Assembly: GCF_003065485.1 (NCBI RefSeq)
Contig: NZ_CP026951.1
Coordinates: forward strand, 1,488,001-1,552,000
From: Salinibacterium hongtaonis
GTDB lineage: Bacteria; Actinomycetota; Actinomycetes; Actinomycetales; Microbacteriaceae
Direction: 5' to 3'
DNA length: 64,000 nt
Part shown: piece by piece, positions 37,168 through 46,570 of the stretch
How the letters are laid out: each line of letters begins with the position of its first letter
Numbering within the stretch: position 1 is the stretch's first letter
Notes under the pieces: generated by a model
The model's database searches: none
The model's input: only the letters and a program-made list of their open reading frames with translations
What the model was told of the DNA's origin: nothing
Program-made: the position numbers and the translations under genes

Positions 37168-38244
37168 TCACCGCTCGCGCGTGTCACCGAGAAACGTGGG
37201 GGTCGGAACCGCCGTACTTGCCGCGAATTCCGGCATTCCGGTTGCGGCATCGATCACGAAGGCGGCAACCGAGTCTGAGCGTTGATTGCAGACAAACAGC
37301 ACGTCATCAGCCACGACCAAGTGCCGCGGCCAGTCACCCGCCGACGGCACAGAGCCCACCGGCTGCAGCGTCACCGCATCAACAACGGCAATTCGGTTGG
37401 TGCCCCGCAAGCCGGCGTAAAGAAAGCGCCCGTCGGCGCCTGCAATAAGGCCTGCGGCTTGGTCTGCGTCGCCCGGGTCGGTGACGATCGGTGCGTCGGC
37501 GACCACAGCATCCGTGGTCAGTTCGAAAATGCGCGAGCCAAACTCGGCCAGCACAAGCACGCGCTCGCCCAGCGCCACGAGGTCGCGGGGACCTGTACCC
37601 AGCGGGAGCTGAATCGACCTGTCGCGCGTCAGCGCCCGCGCGCTGCCCCGATGCACGTGGACGTGATCGGTGCCCAGATCGGCGCTGAGAACGACCCCAG
37701 GGGCCGCGGCAAGTGTGCTGTGGGCGTGCGGACCCTCCTGCTGAGGACGAGGGCCCGAACCGTGGGCGCTGAGCGGTGGGAGCGGCCGCCCCAATGAGCC
37801 GTCACTCTCAAGCGGAATGACATCGATGGAGCCGCCCCCATAGTTCGACACGACAAGGGTTTCGTCAATTATTGCGATGTGGCACGGGTGCTGACCGCTC
37901 GTGGCTTCGGAGCCGATGAACCGCAACGATTCATTCTCGATGCGGAATGCACTGACGAGGCCGGCGGCTTCGTCAGCGGCATAGAGCGTCGACCCCTTTC
38001 GGGCGAGCCATGAGGGCGACGATGTTTCGGCGATAGTTCCGCCCCACACAAGCTCGGCGCCATCCCAGGTGACCAGCCCGATTCCGTGGGCAGAGCCGCC
38101 CATCGAGGCGGTGTATCCGCCGCTCCACAGCGTAGTCAGCGCCGCATTGGTCACCGGCGCATTGGTCACCGGCGCAGTGGTCACCGGCGCAGTGGTCACC
38201 GCCGCAGGCTCAGGCGGCACCGCTCTGCCGCCTCCGCTGGTCAT
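37168..38244 (-). CDS. Lactonase-family beta-propeller protein (6-phosphogluconolactonase-like)
   Basis: 358 residues if started at ATG 38244; this overlaps the ATPase gene by 35 bp and has no ribosome site, so one of the GTG codons within the repeat (38146-38205) may be used instead. From LTTLWSGGYTAS onward the sequence shows blade repeats typical of the family: PCHIAIIDETLVVSNYGGGS, GPHAHSTLAAAPGVVLSADLG and DQAAGLIAGADGRFLYAGLRG. HSN- and PHAH-type residues line the active site in this family. Hydrolysis of 6-phosphogluconolactone or another lactone is possible; the family is functionally mixed. Confidence 0.75.
   Translation of the reverse strand: MTSGGGRAVPPEPAAVTTAPVTTAPVTNAPVTNAALTTLWSGGYTASMGGSAHGIGLVTWDGAELVWGGTIAETSSPSWLARKGSTLYAADEAAGLVSAFRIENESLRFIGSEATSGQHPCHIAIIDETLVVSNYGGGSIDVIPLESDGSLGRPLPPLSAHGSGPRPQQEGPHAHSTLAAAPGVVLSADLGTDHVHVHRGSARALTRDRSIQLPLGTGPRDLVALGERVLVLAEFGSRIFELTTDAVVADAPIVTDPGDADQAAGLIAGADGRFLYAGLRGTNRIAVVDAVTLQPVGSVPSAGDWPRHLVVADDVLFVCNQRSDSVAAFVIDAATGMPEFAASTAVPTPTFLGDTRER
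38146..38205. repeat. Four-copy 15-bp minisatellite at the lactonase N-terminus
   Basis: Four units of ATTGGTCACCGGCGC with one to three changes between copies, at 38146, 38161, 38176 and 38191. In the lactonase frame each unit encodes VT(T/N)A(P/A), and each contains GTG, a possible start codon. Copy-number change would not shift the frame. Confidence 0.88.
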
Positions 38245-39052
38245 GCACCGCGGCAAGCGACCTGAGATACGGATGCTGCGGGTCGGTGAACACCGTGTCG
38301 ATGGGACCGATTCCAATGAGGAGGCCTCGGTCGAGCACGGCGACTCGATCGGCAACCGTCGAAATGACATCGAGGTCGCTGCTGACGATGAGGGCCGAGA
38401 ACCCGCGTTCGCGCTGAAGCTCGCGCAGAACGTCGATCACCCCAGACCTCACGGTGGCATCGATGCCTCGTGTTGGTTCATCGGCGACCAACAGCGTCGG
38501 CTCGAGAATGAGCGCTCGTGCCAGGGCCACTCGCTGACGCTGCCCGCTGCTGAGCTCGTGCGGAAGGCTATCGAGCACGCTCAGCGGCAGCTGCACGGAG
38601 TCGATCAGCGTCGCGACGGCGGTCATCGCCTCCCTCTGGTTGAAGCGACGGTCACGCAAAAAAATCGGCTCGGCCACGTTCTCCGACACCGTCAGCTGCG
38701 GGTTGAGACTGACAGCTGCTCCCTGCGAAAGGTAGCCCGTCGACAGAGTGAGGCGGTCACGCCGCCGCCGCGTCAATCGCCGGATGTCGGTGTTGCCCAC
38801 CCGAAGCGAACCACCGCAAATTTCGGCGGTTCCCGAACCTGCTGTGCCGCGCCCGGCCTGCGCCGCGATCGTCAAGGCCAGGGTCGATTTGCCGGAGCCC
38901 GACTCCCCCACGACTCCGAGAACCTCTCCTGGAGCGAGGTCGAACGACACCCCAGAGATGGCCTTGTGATACGACAGCGCATCGCGCGAGACATAGTGGA
39001 TCGACAGATCCCGGGCAGATACAACCGGCTCGCCCACCCTATTCGCCGTCAT
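38210..39052 (-). CDS. Oligopeptide-type ABC transporter ATP-binding protein (DppF/OppF-like)
   Basis: 280 residues from ATG 39052, which has GAGGGG nine bases upstream; TTG 39058 is less likely. Walker A (GESGSGKSTL), Q-loop (GYLSQGAAVSLNP), signature LSSGQRQRVALARAL, Walker B (LLVADEPTRGIDATV), then DPQHPYLRSLAAV, the C-terminal motif of peptide/nickel importer ATPases. The H-loop His is replaced: LIVSSDLDVIS reads Ser-Asp where family members have (S/T)HD. No permease or binding-protein gene is adjacent. It is followed by the lactonase gene, overlapping it. Confidence 0.8.
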   Translation of the reverse strand: MTANRVGEPVVSARDLSIHYVSRDALSYHKAISGVSFDLAPGEVLGVVGESGSGKSTLALTIAAQAGRGTAGSGTAEICGGSLRVGNTDIRRLTRRRRDRLTLSTGYLSQGAAVSLNPQLTVSENVAEPIFLRDRRFNQREAMTAVATLIDSVQLPLSVLDSLPHELSSGQRQRVALARALILEPTLLVADEPTRGIDATVRSGVIDVLRELQRERGFSALIVSSDLDVISTVADRVAVLDRGLLIGIGPIDTVFTDPQHPYLRSLAAVHDQRRRQSGAA

Positions 39053-39082
39053 GAGCAAATCCCCTCACGCGCTCAAAGAACG

Positions 39083-41044
39083 TCAGTCGCTGCGGAGCGC
39101 TCTGCGCTCCTGTTCCACGGCAACAAGTTCTCGCTGCAGCATTCCATAGCGACCGGCGTCGGCGACGGAATCCGTGCGCTGCAGCCGGCCGAGCAGCTCC
39201 GCCTTGAGACGAAGCAGGTCACGATCAACAAGCGAGGTCGTGATGCCCTCACAATAGGCCCGAACATCATTGGAGCGGTCTGGGAGTGGGGCTATCGCCA
39301 GCTCTGTGACCAGACGGGAGAACGGAGCGGGCACCTCGCGAAGAACCCGGTCGAGCCAGGCGGCAGAGGCGAACGCGTCGTTGCCGCTCTCGTCGATCAT
39401 GAGCGCGGCCGCGATAGCGTCGCGCACGACGGCAAGTGAAGGGTGAGAAAACGACGATTGGCTCGCGCGCACCGCAAGATCGCGATCAATAGCCTCCGGA
39501 TGCTGCAGCAAGGCCATGAGCGCATCCCGCTCTAAGCGGGTGGCCGGGTCTGTCGGCAGCTGCGTGATCGACGGCCCGGAATCGTGCTCCGGCTGCTCGA
39601 CGCTCTGGTCTGCCATGGGCCGTGACGGCGCTCCGGATTGACGCTGGTCCGGTGTCGCTGAGCTCTGCGGCCGGGCACCGGGTCGTTGCTCGCCCACGGC
39701 CGATGCCTTGTGTTGGGCTGCCGACACCGCCCGCGATACCTCTGAAGGGTCAACGCCGAGCCAGCCCGCAAGATTGCGCACGTATCCCGTGCTGAGGGCA
39801 CGATCGCGGATGCCCGCGACGACGGGCGCGGCAGCACGCAGAGCGGCCACTCGGCCCTCGACGGTGTCGAGATCGTGCTCGGCGAGCACCCGGCGGATCA
39901 TGAACTCGAACATGGGCTTCTTGCCCGAGATGAGCAGGCGAACAGCCTCGTCGCCTCGGGTAAGGCGCAGATCGCATGGATCCAGGCCATCCGGGGCGAC
40001 GGCGACGAAAGTCTGGGCAGCGAAGCGCTGCTCCTCGGCGAAGGCACGACTCGCAGCCTTCTGCCCTGCCTCGTCGGGGTCGAAGGTGAAGACGACCTCG
40101 CCGAGGGCTGTCGAATCGGCGTTGTCGAAGTCGCCGAGCACTCGGCGAACAACCTTGATGTGGTCCACCCCGAAGGCCGTGCCACAGGTTGCGACCGCGG
40201 TCGTAATCCCCGCAAGGTGACACGCCATGACGTCGGTGTAGCCCTCGACGACCACGACCTGCTTGCCCTTGGAGATGTCGCGCTTGGCGAGGTCGAGCCC
40301 ATAGAGCACCTGGGACTTGTGATAGACGGGAGTCTCCGGCGTATTGAGGTATTTGGGGCCTTTGTCGTCGTCAAGAAGACGACGAGCGCCGAACCCGAGG
40401 GTCTGACCCGTCACATCCCGGATGGGCCACACGAGTCGGCCGCGAAAGCGGTCGTAGGCACCGCCACGCTCACCCGTGCTGAGGAGACCAGCGGTGACCA
40501 GCTCGGCCTCCGTAAAGCCGAGGGAGCGCAGGTGGGTGGAGAGGGCATCGAAACTCTTGGGTGCAAAACCGACTCCGAACCGCTCGGCGGCCGCGGGATC
40601 AAACCCGCGCTCGCCCAAAAAGCGTCTCGCCGGCTCCGCTTCTGGCCGCACAAGTTGCGAAACAAAGTATTCGGCGGCGGCCTTGTTTGCTGCGAGCAAG
40701 CGGGCACGATTGCCGTAGTCGCGGTTGGCCGTGCCGCCATCTTCGTAGTGCAGCTCGAAGCCGATGCGCTCCGCCATGCGCTCGACGGCCTCAGAGAATG
40801 AAACATGATCCATGCGCTGCAGAAAGGTGAAGACATCGCCGTCTTCACCGCAGCCGAAGCAGTGATACCGGCCCACCTGCGGACGAACATGAAAGCTCGG
40901 GCTGCGCTCGTCGTGGAAGGGGCACAGCCCCTTAAGTGAGCCGACCCCGGCACCCTTGAGAGTGACGTAATCGCCGACGATATCGACGATATTCACGCGC
41001 GCGCGAACCTCATCGATATCGTTTCGTCGAATGAGGCCAGCCAT
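39083..41044 (-). CDS. dnaG: DNA primase
   Basis: 653 residues. The N-terminal zinc-binding domain has CPFHDERSPSFHV and YHCFGCGEDGD (CHC2 type); the catalytic TOPRIM part has VVVEGYTDVMACH and FTFDPDEAGQKAA. The C-terminal ~150 residues form the helicase-interaction region after a polar linker. It synthesises RNA primers at the replication fork. It follows dgt and dusB on the same strand, 38 bp after dgt. Confidence 0.97.
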   Translation of the reverse strand: MAGLIRRNDIDEVRARVNIVDIVGDYVTLKGAGVGSLKGLCPFHDERSPSFHVRPQVGRYHCFGCGEDGDVFTFLQRMDHVSFSEAVERMAERIGFELHYEDGGTANRDYGNRARLLAANKAAAEYFVSQLVRPEAEPARRFLGERGFDPAAAERFGVGFAPKSFDALSTHLRSLGFTEAELVTAGLLSTGERGGAYDRFRGRLVWPIRDVTGQTLGFGARRLLDDDKGPKYLNTPETPVYHKSQVLYGLDLAKRDISKGKQVVVVEGYTDVMACHLAGITTAVATCGTAFGVDHIKVVRRVLGDFDNADSTALGEVVFTFDPDEAGQKAASRAFAEEQRFAAQTFVAVAPDGLDPCDLRLTRGDEAVRLLISGKKPMFEFMIRRVLAEHDLDTVEGRVAALRAAAPVVAGIRDRALSTGYVRNLAGWLGVDPSEVSRAVSAAQHKASAVGEQRPGARPQSSATPDQRQSGAPSRPMADQSVEQPEHDSGPSITQLPTDPATRLERDALMALLQHPEAIDRDLAVRASQSSFSHPSLAVVRDAIAAALMIDESGNDAFASAAWLDRVLREVPAPFSRLVTELAIAPLPDRSNDVRAYCEGITTSLVDRDLLRLKAELLGRLQRTDSVADAGRYGMLQRELVAVEQERRALRSD

Positions 41045-41082
41045 GTAGTCAGTCTACTGAGGGCAGCACGATGCCCAGGCCG

Positions 41083-42345
41083 TCAGCTGCCGAGCAACCG
41101 CTCGTGCCAGGCCATCGCCGATTGATCGGTGAGGCTCGCCACCTGGTCGACAACGACCCTGCGGCGCGCAACGTCGTCGGCGGCCTCGGCCCAATCCGCG
41201 GCGAAGCCAGCATCAAGGGCGGATGGCCCTGTTGCATAGAGGACATCGGCCAGGCTCGTGAGAATCTCGCGTTGCTGTGCGTAGATGGGCTGGCGGGTGT
41301 TCTTGGACATCACGAACGCCGCCACGATGCCCTTGAGCACCGCAATTTCGGCCCCGATGTCCCGCGGAATCACGATGTTGGCGGCGAAGCGGGCGAGGGT
41401 CGGCTGAGGATAAGCCTCTCGGGTCGCCTGTACCGCTCCCCCGGCGAATCGCCCGATCAATTGGCTCGTGAGGTTCTTGAGCCTGGCTTGATCGAGCCTG
41501 CTGCCATCCCATGTATCGATCCACACCGGCAAGCTGTCGAGGCGGTCAAATGCAGCGATGAGCTCGTCGTGAGTGAACTCGCCGCCGATCCACTCGAACA
41601 TCGAATCCACGAGGGCATCGTGATCGACTCGTGCGCCCAGCGCGGCAACGTCGAGGTAGCCGCCCACGATCGCATCCTCAAAATCGTGGACGGAATACCC
41701 GATGTCGTCGGAGAGATCCATGACCTGCGCCTCGATGCAGAGGCGCCCCTCTGGAGCCCCGCGGCGAAGCCATTCGAACGCGGCGACATCGTCTTTGTAA
41801 AAACCAAACTTGGCGCGTCCGCTCGGGTCCGCCACCGACCGGGTATCCGGCCACGGGTACTTGCAGCTCGCGTCGAGGCTCGCGCGCGTGAGATTGAGGC
41901 CATAGACCCGGCCGTCATCGCCGATGACCTTTGGCTCAAGACGCGTGAGCAACCGCAGCGTCTGAGCGTTGCCCTCGAACCCGCCTATCTCCGCCGCCCA
42001 CACGTTGAGCGCCTTCTCCCCGTTGTGTCCGAACGGCGGATGCCCGAGGTCGTGGGCTAGGCAGGCAGTGTCGACGACATCGGGATTAAGCCCGAGCGAC
42101 GTGGCGAGCTCGCGGCCCACTTGAGCGACCTCGAGCGAGTGCGTTAGCCGATTGCGGGCGAAGTCGAGGCCCTGGGTCGGGCTGAGCACCTGAGTCTTGG
42201 CCGCAAGGCGGCGCAGGGCGCTGGAGTGCAGCAGCCGGGCACGGTCGCGCGCAAAATCACTGCGCCGCGAATAGTGCTCCTCTGGCAGAAAGCGGGCCGT
42301 ATCGTGCTCGCCATAGCCCTGCGCGGCGAGGTCGGACTCACCCAC
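41083..42345 (-). CDS. dgt: Deoxyguanosinetriphosphate triphosphohydrolase-like protein
   Basis: 420 residues from GTG 42345, whose start overlaps the dusB stop by eight bases; a longer frame lies inside dusB. HD-domain ligands are in RNRLTHSLEVAQ and LAHDLGHPPFGHNGE, with a further Asp in MDLSDDIGYSVHD. The protein hydrolyses dNTPs to deoxynucleoside and triphosphate. The dusB-dgt-dnaG order is common in this group. Confidence 0.93.
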   Translation of the reverse strand: MGESDLAAQGYGEHDTARFLPEEHYSRRSDFARDRARLLHSSALRRLAAKTQVLSPTQGLDFARNRLTHSLEVAQVGRELATSLGLNPDVVDTACLAHDLGHPPFGHNGEKALNVWAAEIGGFEGNAQTLRLLTRLEPKVIGDDGRVYGLNLTRASLDASCKYPWPDTRSVADPSGRAKFGFYKDDVAAFEWLRRGAPEGRLCIEAQVMDLSDDIGYSVHDFEDAIVGGYLDVAALGARVDHDALVDSMFEWIGGEFTHDELIAAFDRLDSLPVWIDTWDGSRLDQARLKNLTSQLIGRFAGGAVQATREAYPQPTLARFAANIVIPRDIGAEIAVLKGIVAAFVMSKNTRQPIYAQQREILTSLADVLYATGPSALDAGFAADWAEAADDVARRRVVVDQVASLTDQSAMAWHERLLGS

Positions 42346-43522
42346 CGCTGGAATCCAGCTCTGCTCCGGCAACCTCGCGGCTCTGGGCCTCGTTGAGCTC
42401 CTGGCTGTCGAGCCAGCCGTCGGGCAGCGCGGGGCGCTTGGGGTGGCCAGCGCGGCCGCGGGGGCCCTCCGCACCGACTCCCGGGTACGGCATCTCCCAG
42501 TCGAGCTGGCCCAGGAGGTCGTCCAGGTGGTTCAGGCTTTCGACCTTGGCGAGCTGACTACGCAGGTCGCCACCGACCGGGTAGCCCTTGAAGTACCAGG
42601 CCATGTGCTTGCGGATGTCGCGGCAGGCCCACTCTTCACTGTCGAAGAATTCGGTGAGAAGCTCGGTGTGGCGGCGAACCGTCGCGGCTACGACGCCGAG
42701 GCTCGGCTGGGCAACATCTTTCTCGCCGTTGAATGCGGCCACGAGATCGCCGAATAGCCAGGGGCGACCGAGACATCCGCGGCCTACGACGACGCCATCG
42801 CACCCCGTCTGCTCGACCATGCGCACGGCATCCTCGCCCGACCAGATGTCGCCGTTGCCGAGCACCGGGATGCTGGTGACGGTCTCTTTGAGCTTGGCAA
42901 TCGCCGACCAGTCGGCCTGGCCGCTATAGAACTCAGATGCGGTGCGCGCGTGGAGGGCGACCGCGGCAACCCCGGCACCCTCGGCAATGCGACCAGCCTC
43001 GAGGTAGGTGAGGTGATCTTTGTCGATGCCTTTGCGCATCTTGATGGTCAACGGCAGGTCTCCCGCGGCCTTGACGGCGCCTTCAACGATGTCGCGAAAA
43101 AGCCGCGTCTTCCACGGCAGCGCTGAACCGCCGCCCTTGCGGGTGACCTTGGGCACAGGGCAGCCAAAGTTGAGGTCGATGTGATCGGCGCGATTCTCTG
43201 CGACCAGCATCGTCACAGCATCCGACACGGTCTTGGGGTCGACGCCGTAGAGCTGGATGCTGCGGGTCGTCTCCGACTCGTGGTGCTGAATGAGGCGCAT
43301 GCTCCCGGGGGTGCGCTCGACAAGGGCGCGACTCGTGATCATCTCACTCACGTAGAGCCCGGCACCGAACTCCCGGCACAGCCTGCGATAGGCCGTGTTC
43401 GTGATGCCGGCCATCGGTGCGAGCACCACGGGAACATCGAGTTCGAGCGGACCAATACGCAGGGGCGCGCCACCGGCAGCGGCAGCGGCCGGGCGGGTAA
43501 CGGTGGCGTCGAGAACGTTCAT
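42338..43522 (-). CDS. dusB: tRNA-dihydrouridine synthase
   Basis: 394 residues. The flavin-binding TIM barrel start is VVLAPMAGITNTAYR near residue 32; the catalytic block NFGCPVPKVTRKGGGSAL carries the active Cys near residue 119; GNGDIWSGEDA and GVVVGRGCLGRPWLF follow. It reduces uridines in the tRNA D loop. The product runs about 50 residues beyond many family members, with a charged tail. Confidence 0.94.
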   Translation of the reverse strand: MNVLDATVTRPAAAAAGGAPLRIGPLELDVPVVLAPMAGITNTAYRRLCREFGAGLYVSEMITSRALVERTPGSMRLIQHHESETTRSIQLYGVDPKTVSDAVTMLVAENRADHIDLNFGCPVPKVTRKGGGSALPWKTRLFRDIVEGAVKAAGDLPLTIKMRKGIDKDHLTYLEAGRIAEGAGVAAVALHARTASEFYSGQADWSAIAKLKETVTSIPVLGNGDIWSGEDAVRMVEQTGCDGVVVGRGCLGRPWLFGDLVAAFNGEKDVAQPSLGVVAATVRRHTELLTEFFDSEEWACRDIRKHMAWYFKGYPVGGDLRSQLAKVESLNHLDDLLGQLDWEMPYPGVGAEGPRGRAGHPKRPALPDGWLDSQELNEAQSREVAGAELDSSGG

Positions 43523-43591
43523 CGTCTCATTCTCCCAGATCGGGAGCCCCGCCCGTAATTCCGCCGGCGCCGCACCCGATTGGTACGAGAT

Positions 43592-44386
43592 TCACGCCAA
43601 GAAACCTCTCAGCAGCGCCTCCGAACCCGCGATGTGCTCTTCCATCGCCCTGGTCGCCTCCTCGGGATTGCCGCGAAGGATCGCCTTCACGATGGCTTCG
43701 TGCTGCTCGTTCGAGTGGATGATGTTCGGCGCGAGCAAAGGGATGCCGTCGAGCAGCTCGTTCACGCGCATCCGAATGTCGGCGACCAAAGGCACAAGAC
43801 TCGGCGAGCCGACGAGTTCAGCGATGAGAAGGTGCAGCCGGGAATCGCTGCGACGATAGTCGGAAGGCTCCGCGGCGGAACACTCCTGAAGCGCCTGCCA
43901 CAGGCTGTCTCGCTGGGGGCCGGTCAATTCGCTGAGCGCTGCCTGTCGCGCCGCCCCGACCTCGAGGATCGCGCGCAGCACGAGGGTGTCTTCGAGCTCG
44001 GCCCTGGGCACCGAACGTCGCGGGGCGACACCCTCTTCCGTTACGACCGGCGTGAGTTCGGGCAGCGCGTCCACAACAAATGTGCCGCCATAGCGCCCGC
44101 GCCGAGAGGCGAGGTACCCGGCATCGGTGAGCGCGGCGATCGCGTCTCGCACGGTGTCGCGGCTGACCCCGAGCATCGTGGCGAGCACCCGCTCGGCAGG
44201 GAGTCGCTCCCCCGGGCCGATGAGTCCGAGCCGCACCGACTGGAGCAGCCGCTGCATCGTCTCCTCGAACACGTTTGCCGACCGCGCGGGCCGCAGAAGC
44301 AGCTCGGCGGCAAGCAGCTCCTGGGGCGCCTCGTCGAGCGGCGCCCGCTCAGCAGCGCCGTTCGGCTCCTCGCCATTGGCCGCCAT
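43592..44386 (-). CDS. GntR-family (FadR/FCD type) transcriptional regulator of the amine cluster
   Basis: 264 residues from ATG 44386, which overlaps the SDR stop (TGATG); GTG 44389 is possible. A ~35-residue N-terminal extension precedes the winged helix (GERLPAERVLATMLGVSRDT, then DAIAALTDAGYLASRRG). The C-terminal FCD ligand domain has the metal-binding His pattern (DSRLHLLIAEL, QHEAIV, EEHIAGS). Ligand is probably the amine or its gamma-glutamyl derivative, by context. It is the last gene of the operon that begins with the ligase at 48709. Confidence 0.88.
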   Translation of the reverse strand: MAANGEEPNGAAERAPLDEAPQELLAAELLLRPARSANVFEETMQRLLQSVRLGLIGPGERLPAERVLATMLGVSRDTVRDAIAALTDAGYLASRRGRYGGTFVVDALPELTPVVTEEGVAPRRSVPRAELEDTLVLRAILEVGAARQAALSELTGPQRDSLWQALQECSAAEPSDYRRSDSRLHLLIAELVGSPSLVPLVADIRMRVNELLDGIPLLAPNIIHSNEQHEAIVKAILRGNPEEATRAMEEHIAGSEALLRGFLA

Positions 44387-45177
44387 CACAGCGGGGTCAC
44401 ATAGGCAGAGCTGATGCCGCCGTCGACGAGGAACGTCGACCCCGTGATGAACGACGAGTCATCGCTCGCGAGAAACGCGACCGACGCCGCAAGCTCCTCG
44501 GGTTCGGCGAATCGACCGAGAGGGATGTGAACGAGGCGACGCTGGGCGCGCTCCTGGTCTTTGGCAAACAATTCCTGCAGAAGTGGCGTGTTGACGGGGC
44601 CTGGACACAGGGCGTTGACGCGAATACCCTGACGCGCGAATTGAACTCCGAGCTCGCGGCTGAGGGCAAGCACTCCTCCTTTGGAGGCTGTGTACGAGAT
44701 CTGCGACGTCGCCGAGCCGAGTACGGCGACGAACGAGGCGGTGTTGATGATCGACCCCTTGCCCTGCCGCGTCATATGCCTCAGCGCCGCGCGGCAACAG
44801 AGGTAGACAGACTTGAGGTTGACGTCTTGCACTTTCTGCCAGGCGGGCAACTCGGTCGTCTCGATCGAGTCGTCATCGGGCGGGGAGATGCCCGCGTTGT
44901 TGAACGCGATGTCCACCGAGCCATACGTCTCAGCGGCGGTGTCGAAGAGCGCATTGACCTGCTCTTCGTCCGTGACATCAACCCGCACGAACAGCCCACC
45001 AACCAGTTCGGCGGCGGCCTCCCCGCCGACCGCATCCATGTCACCGATGACGACCGTGGCCCCCTCGGCGGCGAACCTCTTGGCCGTTGCTAGGCCGATG
45101 CCGCTCGCTCCCCCCGTGATCACGGCAACACGCCCCGCTAGGCGCTGCGTGAGGTTGATCGTCTCAATTCCCGTCAT
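44386..45177 (-). CDS. SDR-family oxidoreductase
   Basis: 263 residues from ATG 45177, with GAGGGGAAG upstream. The Rossmann motif TGGASGIG lies near residue 20, NNAGIS near 94, and the catalytic Ser and YxxxK are in NTASFVAVLGSA and SYTASKGG. It uses NAD(P)H on an alcohol or ketone. In this operon it could process the oxidised amine carbon skeleton; the exact step is unknown. Confidence 0.9.
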   Translation of the reverse strand: MTGIETINLTQRLAGRVAVITGGASGIGLATAKRFAAEGATVVIGDMDAVGGEAAAELVGGLFVRVDVTDEEQVNALFDTAAETYGSVDIAFNNAGISPPDDDSIETTELPAWQKVQDVNLKSVYLCCRAALRHMTRQGKGSIINTASFVAVLGSATSQISYTASKGGVLALSRELGVQFARQGIRVNALCPGPVNTPLLQELFAKDQERAQRRLVHIPLGRFAEPEELAASVAFLASDDSSFITGSTFLVDGGISSAYVTPL

Positions 45178-45214
45178 GGCTCTTCCCCTCTTAGACAACG
45201 ATGCTTGGTCGATC

Positions 45215-46570
45215 TCAGTCGACAGCGATAAAAACGTTCTTGGTCTCGGTGAAGCTCAGTGGGGCATCCGGCCCCAGCTCGCGCCCGAGACCGGACTGCT
45301 TGAACCCACCGAACGGCGTGCTGTACCGAACGGATGAGTGCGAATTGACCGAGAGATTGCCCGACTCCACGGCCCGCGCAACCCGTAGCGCACGACCGAC
45401 ATCGCGGGTCCAGAGCGAACCAGACAGCCCGTATTCGGTGTCGTTGGCCAGCGCGATCGCGTCGGCCTCGTCGTCGAAGGGAAGCACCGTGACAACGGGC
45501 CCGAAGATCTCCTCCCGCACCGTGCGGTCATTGCGACCTGGCGTAAGAACGGTCGGCGCCAGCCAGAAGCCCGGGCCCTCCGGCGCGCTGCCCCTGAACG
45601 CAACCGGGGCATCGTCTGGCAGGTAACCGCACACGGAATCGAAGTGAGCGCGCGAGACGAGCGGCCCCATCTCTGTCGACTCGAGCATGGGGTCACCGAC
45701 GGCGACGCCGGCGACGGCAGGTTCCAGTAACTCCATGAAGCGCTCGTAAGCGCTGCGCTCCACGAGGATGCGGCTGCGCGCGCAGCAATCCTGGCCGGCG
45801 TTCTCGAACACGCCATACGGCGCCTGCGCCGCGGCCTTCTCCAGGTCGGAATCCGCAAAAACGATGTTGGCGCTCTTGCCGCCGAGTTCGAGGGTGACGC
45901 GTTTGACCTGCTGCGCGCATCCGGCCATGATCTGTTTTCCTACGGCTGTCGACCCGGTGAAGACGACCTTGCGCACTGTCGGGTTCGTGACGAATCTCTC
46001 GCCGACGACCGAGCCGCGACCAGGCAGCACCTGAAAGAGCCCCTCCGGCAGGCCGGATTCGAGGGCGAGCTGGGCGAGACGGATGCTTGTGAGGGGCGTC
46101 CACTCGGCCGGCTTGAGCACGACGGCGTTGCCTGCGGCAAGTGCGGGGGCGAACCCCCACGCCGCAATGGTCATCGGAAAGTTCCACGGCGTGATCACGC
46201 CGACCACACCGAGCGGCTCGTGGAACGTCATATCGATGCCGCCCGCCACCGGGATCTGTTGGCCAAACAGCCGCTCGGGCGCCGCCGAGTAATACTCGAG
46301 CACGTCCCGAACGTGGCCGGCCTCCCAGCGCGCCTGACCGATCGGATGCCCGGAATTGCGCACCTCGGTGAGCGCAAGGTTCTCAAGGTCGCCGTCGACG
46401 GCGGCCGCAAAGCGCCGCAGGGCCCTCGCCCGGTCCACGGGCGCCACGGCGGCCCACGCCCGCTGGGCGACGGACGCGGCGGCGATCGCCTCGTCCGTCT
46501 GCTCCGCGCCCCAGTGCTCGACGGTCTCAACGACCGATTCATTGGCCGGATTGATTACGGTGTAGCTCAT
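45215..46570 (-). CDS. Aldehyde dehydrogenase (PuuC-like by context)
   Basis: 451 residues from ATG 46570, overlapping the amidohydrolase stop by four bases (ATGA). Catalytic Cys is in ENAGQDCCARSR, general base Glu in TLELGGKSAN, cofactor loop in GVITPWNFPMT and FTGSTAVGKQI. It oxidises an aldehyde to a carboxylate with NAD(P). Between ligase and hydrolase genes it would act on a gamma-glutamyl aldehyde. It is slightly short at the N-terminus for the family. Confidence 0.9.
   Translation of the reverse strand: MSYTVINPANESVVETVEHWGAEQTDEAIAAASVAQRAWAAVAPVDRARALRRFAAAVDGDLENLALTEVRNSGHPIGQARWEAGHVRDVLEYYSAAPERLFGQQIPVAGGIDMTFHEPLGVVGVITPWNFPMTIAAWGFAPALAAGNAVVLKPAEWTPLTSIRLAQLALESGLPEGLFQVLPGRGSVVGERFVTNPTVRKVVFTGSTAVGKQIMAGCAQQVKRVTLELGGKSANIVFADSDLEKAAAQAPYGVFENAGQDCCARSRILVERSAYERFMELLEPAVAGVAVGDPMLESTEMGPLVSRAHFDSVCGYLPDDAPVAFRGSAPEGPGFWLAPTVLTPGRNDRTVREEIFGPVVTVLPFDDEADAIALANDTEYGLSGSLWTRDVGRALRVARAVESGNLSVNSHSSVRYSTPFGGFKQSGLGRELGPDAPLSFTETKNVFIAVD

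Noticed and set aside
38146-38205. CRISPR-like periodic repeat
   Set aside because: The units are contiguous 15-mers without spacers and lie inside a coding region.
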